Below, piece after piece: positions 40,727 to 54,400 of a DNA stretch of 64,000 nt. How positions within the stretch are numbered: position 1 is the stretch's first letter; each line of letters starts with the position of its first letter. The notes below the pieces were generated by a model, which had not been told where the DNA came from, ran no database searches, and worked only from the letters and a program-made list of their open reading frames with translations. The translations under genes were made by a program, and so were the position numbers. Source of the DNA: Chryseobacterium sp. StRB126 (GTDB lineage Bacteria > Bacteroidota > Bacteroidia > Flavobacteriales > Weeksellaceae); assembly GCF_000829375.1 (NCBI RefSeq), contig NZ_AP014624.1:558001-622000 (forward strand), given 5' to 3'.

Positions 40727-41449
40727 TCATTTGGCCGTTGTGGCATTCATCAGGTTTTTGATAACCTGTGACAGATAATTGAAATTCTGATTGATGAAGA
40801 AATGGTTTCCATTCACAATCTGACATTCACATGATGCTTCTGTGTAATTGGCCCAGTTTCTTATATTCAGGGCATATTTTTCATTTTTCCCCATTACGGC
40901 ATAAACAGGAGTCTTTATTTTTATATTGGGTGTCTGGTTGTTTTTATTCTCCAGAAGCCCGAAATCTCCTCTCAATAAAGGCTCAAAGAAGTCTAATAAT
41001 TCTTCGTATTGCATCACCTCATCAGAAATTCCACCCAGTTTTCTTACTTCTGCAAAGAATTCTGTTTTGGGAAGGTCTGCAATAGGCGGAGTATCTTTTA
41101 TTCCTGGCCCCGGGTATCCTGTGGCTACAAAATGTACGGGGGCATCGTTCTCTTTTTCCATAGCATGACAAATTTCGAAGCCCAATATGGCTCCCATGCT
41201 GTGACCATAGATCAAATAGGGAACTTCTTTCTGTCGGGTGCGTTTTATCTGCTCCAATATATCTGCTACGGCTTCCTGTTTATCTTTCAGAGGGGGCTCT
41301 GACATTCGGTCTCCTCTTCCCGGGAGCTCTGGAGTTTCTATCTGAAACTGCGACTGTAACTCTTCCATTAAAGGGCGAAAGGAGCTTCTGTCTCCGCCGG
41401 CATAGTGTAATAAAAATATCTGTGGTTTTGATGATGTTGTTCTGTTCAT
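40727..41449 (-). CDS. Type II thioesterase of the NRPS cluster
   Basis: A 240-residue alpha/beta hydrolase when started at the ATG at 41449 (MNRTTSSKPQIFLLHYAGGD); a TTG at 41518 would overlap the NRPS end and is rejected. The opening IFLLHYAGGDRSSF, the nucleophile elbow YGHSMGA with Ser84, and the C-terminal NGNHFF with the catalytic His are typical of RifR/GrsT type II thioesterases. These remove stalled or wrong acyl groups from carrier domains. It follows the NRPS after 58 bp, with a perfect hairpin between, and lies before the MFS gene. Confidence 0.9.
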   Translation of the reverse strand: MNRTTSSKPQIFLLHYAGGDRSSFRPLMEELQSQFQIETPELPGRGDRMSEPPLKDKQEAVADILEQIKRTRQKEVPYLIYGHSMGAILGFEICHAMEKENDAPVHFVATGYPGPGIKDTPPIADLPKTEFFAEVRKLGGISDEVMQYEELLDFFEPLLRGDFGLLENKNNQTPNIKIKTPVYAVMGKNEKYALNIRNWANYTEASCECQIVNGNHFFINQNFNYLSQVIKNLMNATTAK

Positions 41450-41477
41450 AGGTTTTTCTTTTCGTTTTATAGGAAAG

Positions 41478-41501
41478 CATGGGAGACTATAATCTCCCAT
41501 G
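41478..41501. promoter_or_regulatory. Perfect hairpin between NRPS and thioesterase
   Basis: CATGGGAGA (41478-41486) / TCTCCCATG (41493-41501) forms a 9-bp stem with 6-nt loop 6 bp after the NRPS stop. In the sense direction it has no T-tract, so it may be a processing or partial attenuation site and not a full terminator. Confidence 0.55.
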
Positions 41502-41507
41502 TCTTTT

Positions 41508-44500
41508 TTATTTTCCAACTGTTTGATTAATGATATCCAGGATCTGCTCTTCTTTCTCCAGCATCATCTGATGCGAAGCTTCAATAGGATAAACAAAAAG
41601 TAAATCTCTGTTTTCTACGATCGAGTCTATATTATTGTACATTGAATTTTTGATGTGATTATTAAATGATTCATTGAATGTATCTCCACTCTGCATTGCT
41701 TTCAATAATACAATCTGGGTTGAGTTCAAAGTATTGGAAATAGGCTCTTTAGCAATCGTAAACTCAGCTGACATAAAGCTTTTAGTAGCTATAAAATGGC
41801 TGTCTCCAATCGGAACTTCCAGCCTGCTACTTAATTCTTCATCCGTTGGGAATGAAAGAAAGTCTATTAATGTCTGATCTGATGCATACAGAATTGTATC
41901 CAGCAAATAGACCTTAATTTTCTGATGTCCTCTTTTCTCCAGTTCAGAGGCGATTTCCAATGCGATATTTCCACCCAAGGACCAGCCTAGCAAAATGTAT
42001 TCTTCCTGTTGAGTCTGCTCTTGTATAACATCCATGTGTTCCAAATAATAATTGGCCAGCCTGCTGAGATTATCAATTTTCTCTTCATGGTACAGGTTAT
42101 AGGAATCTACTCCATAACAATCATAATCTGACTTAAGCTGCTCTGCCAGAGACTGATATACTTCACTGCCTCCATTTCCGGGATGAATAAGGAAAATATT
42201 AGGCTTGTTGTTAACTCCGCCCAGCGTAGATATCGTTTTATATTCTTTATCATTCTTGCTAAGAATCACCGACAATTTGCTAATGGTTCTTTCTTTGAAA
42301 ATATCCAGGATTTTGATCTGGACATCCAATAATGCTCTTATTCTGCTTATCAGCTTGATCACCATGATACTGTTTCCTCCCAATCTGAAGAAATCATCAT
42401 GAATACTTATGCTTTCGGAATCAATACCCAGCACTTCACCGTAAATCTCTGTCAGTTGTTTCTGCAATTCATTTACAGGAGCTGCATATTCTGAAATGCC
42501 TGTAAATTCAGGTTCAGGAAGCTGTCTTCGATCCAGTTTACCGTTGATCGTTAACGGAAGCCGTTCAAGATGAACAAAAATATTCGGGATCATATAATCC
42601 GGAAGAGATTCCATCAGGAATTCCGAAAGCAACTGCGGATCAATCACAGGATCGGATACGTAATATCCAACCAGGTATTTTATTCCTCCTTTATTTTCTT
42701 TAACCAAAACAGCAGCCTGGCGAATACCTTCATAGCTAAGTAATGTATTTTCAATTTCACCCAGCTCAATTCTGTGACCACGAATCTTCACCTGGAAGTC
42801 ATTTCTTCCCATATATTCCAGATCTCCATTCGTTAGTCTGCGTACTAAATCTCCTGTTTTGTATAACCGGCTGTTTTCTCCTCTATCCTTCTGATCTACC
42901 GTCTGGAATGGGTTTACCATAAATCGCTCTTCAGTAAGTTCAGGCCTGTTCAGATAACCTCTTGCAATACCGGCTCCACCAATATATAACTCTCCTATTG
43001 CTCCTGTTGGAACAGGGCGATATTGGCTGTCAAGAACATATAAACTTGTATTCGCAATGGCTCTACCAATGTTCAGTGGATTTTTATCTTCCTTGTAATG
43101 ATGAAGCGTAGCACATACAGTTCCTTCTGTCGGCCCATATTCATTAACAAGAGTAATGTTCTCAATATTCTTATCCAGAGCAGGGAAACTTTCTCCCCCT
43201 GCATGAATCAGCTTCAAGCCCGTTCCATCATCCACAACTTCTCTCAACAGAACCGGCGGAATAAAGGAAACTTCTATGGTATTTGCTTTAATATAATCAT
43301 TAAGATCATTCACTGAGGTTCTCAAATCATTGCTATACAGCCAAAGGGTATTTCCATTGCATAAAGATGGGAAAATCTCATATACAAAGGCATCAAATAC
43401 GTAATTGGAGTACACTCCTACATTCTGATATTTTTCAAGCTGATGAACTTCTGTCATGGCATCTATCAGATTGATCACTCCTTTATGTTCAATCATTACT
43501 CCTTTTGGAAGTCCTGTCGTTCCGCTGGTATAGATTACATAAGCTAAATTGTCTGAAGATACCTGAGTTACAGGATTATGACAATCTGCAGCTGCTAGTT
43601 TATCAATTAATTCTCTGCTGTTTAATGAAACCAGATTTACATTCAAAGGAACTTCACTTAATTTATGCTTTGCTTCTTCGTGGATCAGCATAACCCCAGC
43701 CCCTGTATCATTTAAAATATGGCTGATTCTTTCTGCAGGATATGAAGGATCCATCGGAACATATGCTGCTCCGGCCTTTAATACGGCAAGAATGGCGATC
43801 AACATCTCTTCGGAACGTTCGAGACATAGCGGAACCAAATCATCCGGCTGAAGCTGATATTCTCTGATAAGATAATTAGCCAGCTGGTTAGCTCTGTCAT
43901 TCAGTTCTTTATAAGACAGACTTACATTTTGATACACCAGGGCTACAGCATCGGGAGTTTTGATCACCTGAGTTTCAAACTGCTGATGAATGGTATTTTT
44001 CTCCTGATATGCTTTTCTGTTATCATTCAATATCTCTGTGATCTGTTTATTTTCTGTTTCTGGCAGAAGAGACATTTCTCCTATTTCCAGATTTTTAGTA
44101 TTAGATGCTCCAAATTCTACAATCTGCCCCAGTAGGTACTGATAAGTGCCTGCTATACGGTTGATCGTCTCTTTCTTAAATAAAGATGTCGCATAGTTGA
44201 AAGTTATCTGAATTCCGTCAGGGCTTTCATTAATCATCGTTGTAAGATCAAATTTTGCTGCCTGATAGTCTACATCACCATCAAAAGGCAGGAAAATAGC
44301 TTCTTCTCCTTGGTTTGCTGCCTCACCAGCATTGCTGGTCTGAAGCCCAAACATCACCTGGAACACCGGATGTCTTGAGGTATCCTGTTCCACTCCCAGT
44401 TCTTCTACCAGTTTCTCAAACGGAAGATCCTGATGAGACTGGGCGTCTGTTACGGATTTTGATACCTGCAGGATGAAGTCACTGATATTCTGTTTAGGAT

Positions 44501-45410
44501 CAATCTTTTCCCTTAACGCCAATGTATTGACAAAGAATCCGATAAGATCTTCAAGACCTGCATAATGACGGTTGGCAATAGGGCTTCCTACGATAATATC
44601 GTCCTGCCCTGAATAGGCAGAAAGGGTAAGGTAGTAACCGCTCAGCATCACGTTATACAGGCTAACCCCAAGATTTTTAGATACTTTTTTCAACCCAAGG
44701 GTTGTTTCTTCCGAAATATTGAACCCGATGGTATATCCTTCATAGGAAGTTTCAGCCGGCCTGTGGAAATCTACCGGAAGATCTAAGCTCTGATGGTCAT
44801 TCAGTTTTGTTTTCCAATATTCAATCTGGCGGTCAAGACGTTCTCCCGAAAGGTAATTTCGCTGCCATAATGCAAAATCTTTGTACTGGATTGTTAATTC
44901 AGGAAGCTCTGGCTGCTGACCTGCTGAAATGGACTGATAGGCTTCAGCCACTTCTTTCAGGAATAAATCGGTAGACCAGCCATCAAAGGCAATATGATGA
45001 ATAACCACAGAAAGATAACTGGTGGTATCTAACCTGAAAATACTGATATCAACAGGGATTTCTTCTTCCAAACGGAATACTTTATGAGCAACTTTGTTTA
45101 CTAATTCTTCTAACTCTTCTCTGCTTCCTGCCTCTATCGTCCTGATTTCCGGAAGAAGATCGGTAACTACCTGATAACCTACTCCATTTTCTGTTGTCAG
45201 AATGAGTGTACGGAGTATTTCATGGCGCCGGATCACTGTTTCCAAAGCTTTACACAATGCAGCAATATCTGTTTTTGCACCCAGAGTAACCATCATTGGA
45301 ATGTTATAAGCACCGCTTCCGCCTTCATAAGATTCTATAAACCAAAGTCTTTCCTGAGCAAAAGATAAACGCTGTTCTTCCGGTGAGCTAACCTCAACAG
45401 GAATGATTTC
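41508..45410 (-). other. NRPS module 6: C (L-C-L) - A (X) - T - TE
   Basis: C (about 44090-45410) has LSFAQERLWFIESYEGGSGA and VVIHHIAFDGWS. A (about 42500-44010) gives D-A-Y-F-I-A-E-V-C-K, identical to module 4. T (Ser at 42371) is LGGNSIMVIKL. The TE (about 41508-42240) opens PNIFLIHPGNGGSEVY, has GWSLGGNIALE with the active-site Ser codon within 41971-41987, and ends near EASHQMMLE, where the catalytic His lies. It releases the chain by hydrolysis or cyclisation. Confidence 0.85.
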
Positions 45411-48400
45411 AATTTGTTCAGCAATACTGTCTCCAGCTGTTAATATTCCTTCCAATAAAGCGACTGTCTTATGGTTGAAAACCATTGATACACTCACCTG
45501 TAATCCCAGTTCCTGTTTGATCTTACCAATAAGCTTAATGGCCATGATACTATTTCCTCCTAATCTGAAGAAATCATCATGAATACTGATATATTCCGGA
45601 TTAATTCCGAGTACTTCTCCATAAATTGTACAAAGCTTTTCCTGAAGTTCGTTCATTGGGGCCGTATATTCACTTCCGCCTGTAAATTCAGGTTCAGGCA
45701 GTAGCTTTCTATCAAGCTTACCATTGATGGTTAATGGTAATGATTTTAAATGAATGAATGCGGAAGGAATCATATATTCCGGTAATGTTTCTGATAAAAA
45801 TGCGGTAAGCTTTTCTACTTCCAATGCTGTGTCTGAAACATAGTATCCGGCAAGATATTTCATGCCCTTACTATTCTCCTTAGCCAGCACCACAGATTGT
45901 CTTATTTCCGGATATTGGGAAAGGGTGTTTTCTATTTCACCTAACTCTATTCTGTATCCTCGAATCTTCACCTGGAAATCGTTACGGCCAATGTATTCTA
46001 TATTTCCATCAGCTAAGTAGCGAACCAAATCTCCGGTTTTGTATAAACGAGAGTTTTCATCGGTTTTCTTTTGCTCTTCAGTCTGATAAGGATTATCAAC
46101 AAATCTTTCTTCTGTAAGGTCTTTTCTGTTCAGATAGCCTCTGGCAATGCCTGCACCACCAAGATAAAGTTCACCAATAGCTCCTACAGGAAGTAAGCGA
46201 CCACAGCCATCCAAAATATAAGCCGTAGAATTCCCTACGGGACGGCCTATAAGCTGTACATCACCATATTCCACTTTTTTATAGGTTCCATAAATGGTTG
46301 CTTCAGTTGGACCATACAGGTTATAAAGCTGAGTATATTCTGACCAGTATTTACCTGTTTCATAATCACATGGTTCTCCTGCATACAATAGTCCTTTAAG
46401 GCTCGGATATTCTATACGCGGCAGTACAGAAAGCATTACAGGGGGTAAATAAGCATAGTCAATTTCATGGGTTAGCAAATATCTGCTTATGGAGTCTGCA
46501 TCTTTTTTCGTTTCTTCATCCAATAGATGAAGTTCATTTCCGAACAACAGCGTATTGAAAAACTCAGATACGGAAACGTCGAAAACATATGAAGTATAAG
46601 CGGTTATCTTTCTTCCTTCACTGAAACCATAAGCTTCCCTTACCTGATCTACTACATTGACTGCATTTCTATGCTCAATCATTACTCCTTTAGGAAGTCC
46701 TGTAGTTCCACTGGTGTAGATCACATAAGCTAAATTTTCAGGAGATGTTAAAGCAGCAGGTGTTTTTGATGACATTTCACCAACAACTAACTGTATATCA
46801 AAATCATCCAAGGAAATAACCTTAGCTACCTCTAATACCTCTATTTTATCTTTTGTACTCTCCTGGCTTATGATGATTTTAGGATCTGTATCTTTAAGGA
46901 TATGCTCTATTCTTTCAGTTGGATATGAAGGATCTATCGGAACATATGCCGCTCCGGATTTTAATACTGCCAAAATAGCAATCAGCATATTTTCTGAGCG
47001 CTCTAAGCATAATGGAACCAAATCATCCGGCTGAAGATCATAGGTTTGAAGCAGATAGTTGGCTAAACGGTTTGATCTCTCATTCAGTTCTTGGTAAGAT
47101 AACCGGGTCTCCTTATACACCAATGCAATATGATCCGGTGTTTTGGCTGCCTGTTCTTCAAATCGCTGATGAAGGGTGGTATTATATGAAGTTGTTAAGT
47201 CTTCAGTATTATTCCATGAATTCAACAAACCAATCTGTTTATCAGCAATATATAAAATACTGTTTGAGTTTACATCAGGGTCTTTTACAATCTGATCCAG
47301 CATCAATTCCATTCCTTTTACCAGCTGCTCCATCATTGTTGATTCAAAAATAAAGCCTTCGTAGTTGATTTTTAATGTCACACGATCTCCCTGCTCTGAG
47401 GCCATTATGCTGAGCGGATAATCCAGTTTTTCAACGGAATCTCTGAAAGCAAAACCGAGCTCATTATTGCCACCTCCTTTTGGTACAGGATAATTTTCAT
47501 ATACGAATAAACTGCTGAAAATACGGCGGCCATCATGATGAAGCTCTGCAAGGCTAATATCACTATTAGAATTTAGCTCACTGATCCTGTTCTGGATTTC
47601 CATAATACAATCCACTACGCGTCCTTCTTCATGACTCACAATTAATGGCAGGGTATTGATATACAATCCGGCTGAGGATTCTATCCCATCTACAGGTAGG
47701 TTTCTTCCTGAAACGGTGGTTCCTACTACAGTGGTCTGCAATCCGCTGTACAGTTTTAACTGGCTGTGCCATAAGTATTGCATTACTGCATTTACCGTTA
47801 ATCCATACGCTTTCGTAAGGTCTTTCAGACTATTATAACGGTCTCCATTCACCAGCATTGTTACCTTCTGATGGTCTTTTATGTGGCGGTAAGTTCCTAA
47901 ATCGATATGTCTCTGATCTTCTTTTACAAGGTTTCTCAGGTCTTCCTGATCTTCAAGAAGAGTCATATATTGATTCCAGAAGTTACGTCCTGCTTTTTTA
48001 TTGTCCTGTAAATATTTCTGGCTTACAGCATATGCAGAATCTGTCAATAAAGTTAATTCCTGACCGTGAAGCTGATGCAGATAGGCATCATGAACACTAT
48101 TCATGATAACAGGCATACTCCATCCATCCAGAATAGCATGATGATTACTGAACAGACAGCTGTAATGTTCTTCATTTCGTTTGAATAGATATACTCTGAA
48201 CAGATTTCCTTTAGAAAGATCATATACTTCCAAGCGGTCATTATCCGTAATTTTCTGAATCAACCCTTCCTGAGCTTCTTCAGACATCGTGCTGATATCT
48301 TCGTATCGCCAGTCTAATATTCCTTCTTTGTCTATGATTTGTACAATTTCACCATTCCAATCAAATCGGATTCTTAGAGCTGGATATTGTGCCTGCGTTA

Positions 48401-51400
48401 ACTTCCAGGAATTTTTAAGCTTATCTGTATTGATTTTAGCATGATAATCCCACATCAGCTGTACTCTGTATGCATCGTCTGTTTCTCCCTGATTCAGGGC
48501 ATGGTATACGAATCCTTCCTGTAAGCTGTTAGCCAGATACACTCCTTCTATTTCTCCTTTTTCCTGAATGGCTGAAAGTTGAACGTTTTCTACTACATAG
48601 TCTACATCTGATACTGTAAGGTAGCTTCTGTTTTCTTCTGAAAGGTTCTTAATGATGGTTTCAAGGTCCTGCTTAAAGTTTCCTGCTAAAAGTGTGATCT
48701 TTTCATCAGAAAGGTATCCTGAAATTCCAAATCTAAGCTGTCCGTCAACTACAGCACCGTTAATGCTTACAAAATGACTGTCACGGTTAGAAGCTCCAAC
48801 TCCGGTGCCACTATTTTCAGCTGCAATGAACCATGCTTTATCTCCGGATACGTCGTCCTGGTCAAGCTGACCTAGGTAATTGAAGCTGATCTTCGGTAAT
48901 TCACGGTTAATATATCCTATCAGGCTACCATAACCAATTCCATTATTCGGAATGCTTCTTAAAGATTCTTTGGTCAGAATAACGGTTTCTTTTGATGATT
49001 TTCCTGTTTCCAGCTGCACCGGATACATGGTGGTAAACCATCCCATCGTTTCCGTAATATCTAATTGACTGAAGACTTCTTCACGGCCATGCCCTTCCAG
49101 CAGAATAGCATGACGTTCATCTCCTGTAACTTTAGTAAGAGCTGAAGCTAAAGCAGACAACAGCAAATCGTTGATCTGAGTATGGTATACATGATGGATT
49201 CCACGAATCAAAGTTCCTGTGGACTCTCTATCCAATTGAAGATGACCATGATGGTATTCGCCCGTAATCAATTTAGATAATGTTGAATTGCTTTCTTCAA
49301 CGGTATCAGCAATATGATTCCAATAGGTGGTTTCTTTATCTCTTAATTCCGGGTTCTCTTTCTTATAGTTTCTAATGGCTTCTACCCATTGACGGTAGCT
49401 GCTTCCTTTCTGAACCTGATAGGCTTCTCCTTTTTCAAGAGTCTGATAGATATTTTTCAGGTCTTCGGTCAGGATTCTCCAGCTTACTGCATCAATAATA
49501 AGGTGGTGGAATGCAAAGAATACTCTTGCACTTCCGTCCTGATAGCCATTGATATACCCGATCTGATACAACGGACCGTTTTCAATATCAAAATGCGACT
49601 GCCAGTCTGTGAATATATCAGCCAGTTCTTCAGCCTTCAAATCAGAAGCATCAAGATATTTAATTTCAGAAGCTTTTTGCCCTATTTTATATTCTTGTGT
49701 ATGGCCTGTATATCCTAGTCTGAATGCATCATGTTTTGTCAGCAATTGTTCCACAGCCTGTTCAAAGAGAATTTTATCAAGTTCAGGAACATTGATTAAG
49801 AATGCCTGGTTCCAGTGATTGAAATCTGCCAGATATCCGGATTCTTTTTGCTCAAAGAACCATTCCTGTACCGGAAGAAGCGGAACTTCTCCTGTCAGAA
49901 TTCCCTGTTCGGTAAGAATAGCGGCTTCATTACCATGTTTTTTATCTTCTATCAGTTGGGATAATGAGGCTACAGTTCGGGCAGTGAAGACTTCCTTTAC
50001 ACTTAATCTTACTTCTAACTGCTGGCGGATCTTTCCTACCAGCTGAATACTTATGATACTGTCACCACCCAATCTGAAGAAGTCATCATGAATACTGATC
50101 GTATCCGGATCAAGCCCAAGTACATCACCATAGATCTGGCAAAGTGTGGACTGAAGTTCTGTTTCAGCGGCTACATAATCTTTACCTGCTGTAAATTCAG
50201 GTTCCGGCAATGCTCTTCTGTCTAATTTTCCATTAATGGTAAGCGGAAGTTCAATCAGGTGAACAAAAGCACTTGGTACCATATATTCCGGAAGGGATTC
50301 TGATGCAAATTCAGAAAGCCTGTTGGCATCAATGGCCGAATCAGACACATAGTAAGCTGCCAGGTATTTTAAGCCTGATTTATTTTCTTTAGCCAGAACT
50401 GCTGTCTGACGAATGCCTTCAAATTGAAGCAGGGTATTTTCAATCTCTCCCAATTCAATTCTATGGCCACGGACCTTCACCTGGAAATCATTTCTTCCTC
50501 TGTATTCCAGCTCTCCGTTTGGCAGCCAGCGAACTAAGTCACCGGTTCTGTATAAACGGCTGTTTTCATCTCTATCCTTCTGATCTTCCGTCTGGAATGG
50601 GTTTGCCATAAAACGTTCTTCTGTAAGCTCAGGTCTGTTCAGATAACCTCTGGCAATACCTGCTCCACCGATAAACAATTCTCCTACAGCTCCTACAGGA
50701 ACAGGGCGGTATTGATTATCAAGAACGTATAAAGTTGTATTGGCAATGGCTCCACCAATATTTAATGGGTTTTTATCTTCTTTATAGTCATGTAGTGTGA
50801 CACATACAGTTCCTTCTGTTGGCCCATATTCATTGACAAGGGTAATATTTTCAATGTTTTTATCCAATGCAGGGAAGCTTTCTCCTCCTGCGAAGATCAG
50901 TTTCAGACTAGTTCCGTTTTCCACAATTTCTCTTAACAGAACTGGTGGAATAAAGGAAACTTCGATGGCATTGGTTTTAATATAATCATTAAGCTCATTC
51001 ACTGAAGTTCTAAGCTCATTGCTGTATACCCATAAAGTGTTTCCGTTACCCAATACAGAGAATGCTTCATACACAAAGGCATCAAATACATAATTGGAAT
51101 AGCATCCTACTTCCTGATATTCTTCAAGTCGGTGCGCCTTAATCATTGATCTGATGAGGTTTATTACTCCTTTATGTTCAATCATTACTCCTTTAGGAAG
51201 TCCTGTTGTTCCACTGGTGTAGATTACATAAGCGAGATTTCCTGAATGAACTTCTGTAACAGGGTTGTTAATTGATTCTGTTTCAAGTGTTGCTTTAAGG
51301 GTAATTTCATCCAGTGAAATGATTTCTATATTCTGTAATTTCTCTATTGTACTTTCCTGTGCAATGGCCAATTTTGCCTGGGTATCTTCCAGAATGTGTC

Positions 51401-54400
51401 CTATTCTATCTGCAGGATAGGACGGATCCATTGGTACATAAGCAGCTCCTGACTTTAATATCGCAAGGATGGCAATCAGCATATTTTCTGATCTCTCAAG
51501 GCATAACGGCACCAGATCATCTGGCTGAATTTGATACTGATGGATCAGATGATTCGCTAAACGGTTTGCCCGTTCATTAAGTTCACGATATGAAAGCTTG
51601 ACATCATTGTATACCAGGGCAATGGTATCAGGATTTTTTTCAGCCTGATATTCAAATAGCTTTTGAATGGTCATTTCCGAAGGATAATCTTCCTGTGTGG
51701 CATTCCAATGCCCCAACTGAAGAGTTTCTTCTTCTGATATCAGGGAAAGGTTACGGATTGGTGTATCATCCGGATTGCTCTCTATAATCTGATCTAAAAG
51801 AAGCTGATAAGAACCTGCCATTCGGGTAATGGTTTCTTCTCTAAACAAAGCTTTCGCGTAATTGAACATGATGCGGATATTTTCTCCATCATCGTCAATC
51901 ATTGTAGTGAGATCGAATTTGGCTGCTTTATAGTCTACTTCTCCTGCAAAAGAATGGAATAACACGTCTCCTTCACTCGCTTTCAACTCTTTATCAACAC
52001 TTTGAAGACCAAACATGATCTGGAAAACAGGGTGTCTTGAAGTATCCTGTTCCACGCCAAGCTCATCCACCAGTTTTTCAAATGGAAGATCCTGATGAGA
52101 CTGGGCTTCATTAACTGATTTTGATACCTGAAGAATGAAATCGCTGATATTTTGAGCAGGATCTACCTTTTCTCTTAATGCTAGCATATTGACAAAGAAC
52201 CCTATAACATCTTCAAGACCAGCATAGTGACGGTTAGCAATAGGGCTTCCTACTACAATATCATCCTGACCGGAATAAGCAGATAGCATCAGATAATAGC
52301 CTCCCAGCATAAGACTGTAAAGACTTACCCCCAGCTTTTGGGAAAGGGCTCTAAGCTTTTCTCCCTGTTCTGTAGTAAGGTTGAAATATAGATTTTCTCC
52401 TTCGTAGGATATTTGAGCCGATCTTTTAAAGTCTGAAGGCAGGTCCAGATTCTGGAAATCATCCAGCTTATTTTTCCAATACCCAATCTGATTATCAAGA
52501 CGTTCTCCTGAAAGATAATTACGCTGCCACAATGCAAAGTCTTTGTATTGAACTTTTACAGGAGAAAGTTCAGTCTCTTTTCCTTCTGCAAGCGCGTAGT
52601 AAATAGAGGCCACTTCTTTTAAGAAAACATCCGTAGACCATCCGTCAAAGGCAATGTGATGAACAACAATAGACAAGTAAACCTGCCCTGCCATTCTAAA
52701 CATATTGATCTCTATAGGCAGCTCTTCATCCAGTCTGAAGACTTTATTCACACATTGGTTGATGGAGTTTTCCAATTCTTCCCCATTCTTCACATCTGAA
52801 ACTTTAATCTCCGGAACAAGGTCTGTAACCTTCTGATACCCTATTCCATTTTCAGTAGTATGAATCATGGAACGGAGTATATCATGTCGCATGATTACTG
52901 TTCTCAGAGATTCCTCAAAAAGACCAAGCTGAATACTGTCGTCTAATCTTGTAATGATAGGAATATTGTAGGCACTGCTTCCGCCTTCATAGGATTCTAT
53001 AAACCAAAGTCTTTCCTGAGCAAAAGATAATCTTTGTTCTTCAGGGGAATTAACTTTGACTGAAACAAAGTCTATTTGATTTTCATTCTGATTTTCATAG
53101 GCTAAAACACCTGAAAGAGAGGCTACTGTTTTATGGTTAAATACCATTCCTACATTGACCTGCTGATCCAGATCCTGTCTGATTTTACTGATGAGCTTAA
53201 CAGCCATAATACTGTTTCCTCCCAATCTGAAGAAATCATCATGAATACTGATTGCAGTAGGATTAATTCCTAACACATCACCATAAACCTTACATAATTT
53301 CTCCTGTAATTCATTTTCAGGAGCAACATAATGGCTACCTCCAGTAAACTCTGGTTCAGGCAATGCTTTTTTATCCAGTTTACCGTTGATCGTCAGCGGT
53401 AAAGAGGTTAAATGAATATAGATTCCGGGAACCATGTATTCAGGTAAGGATTCTGACAGATATTCTGATAGTAAGGATGAATCTATTGCAGTATCAGAAA
53501 CATAATATCCGGCTAGGTATTTTAAGCCCTCCTTATTTTCTTTGGCTAAAACAGCTACCTGATTGATTCCAGGATAGCCCAGCAATTGGTTTTCAATCTC
53601 TCCCAGCTCAATTCTATAGCCACGGATCTTCACCTGGAAGTCATTTCTTCCAATGTATTCAAGCTCTCCATTGGATAACCAGCGTACTAAGTCTCCCGTT
53701 TTGTATAAACATCCGTTTTCTCCTTTTACTTTCTGATCTGCAGTCTGGAAAGGATTAACAATGAAACGCTCTTCTGTAAGATCTGGTCTGTTCAGATAAC
53801 CTCTGGCTATTCCTGCTCCACCTACATAAAGCTCTCCTACAGCTCCTACAGGAACAATACGGTGATGATTATCCAGTACGTAAACAGTCATATTCCCAAT
53901 TGGTCCTCCAATATTTACAGGATTTTCATCTTCGTTATAGTGATGTAAAGTGGCGCATACCGTAGTTTCTGTTGGTCCGTAAGCGTTGATTAAGTCTACT
54001 CCATGCTCCTTATACATTGCCATTACCTGTGGATTGGTAACGTCTCCGGCCACTACAAGTTTTTCTAATGGTAAAAGATATTCTCTTGTTAATAATACCG
54101 GAGGAATCGTTGCAATACGGATGCTATTCTCTTCGATATAATCTTTTAAAGCAGACAAATCGGTTTGAAGTTCTTTTTCCAAAATGTAAATTGTATGTCC
54201 ATGGGTAATGGATGGGTACAGTTCCCAAACATGGGCATCAAATACATAATTCGCATACCATAAACTGTTCTTTTGAACTCCGGTTTCAAGCAAGCCAAAT
54301 TCCTTAGCTTCCTGATGGATCAGGTTGGATACGTTTCTGTGTTCAACCATTACTCCTTTAGGAAGCCCGGTCGTTCCACTGGTGAAAATGACGTATGCTA

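Noticed and set aside
41450..41518. TTG start of the type II thioesterase
   Set aside because: It would overlap the NRPS 3' end and translate the hairpin; the ATG at 41449 gives a normal family N-terminus.
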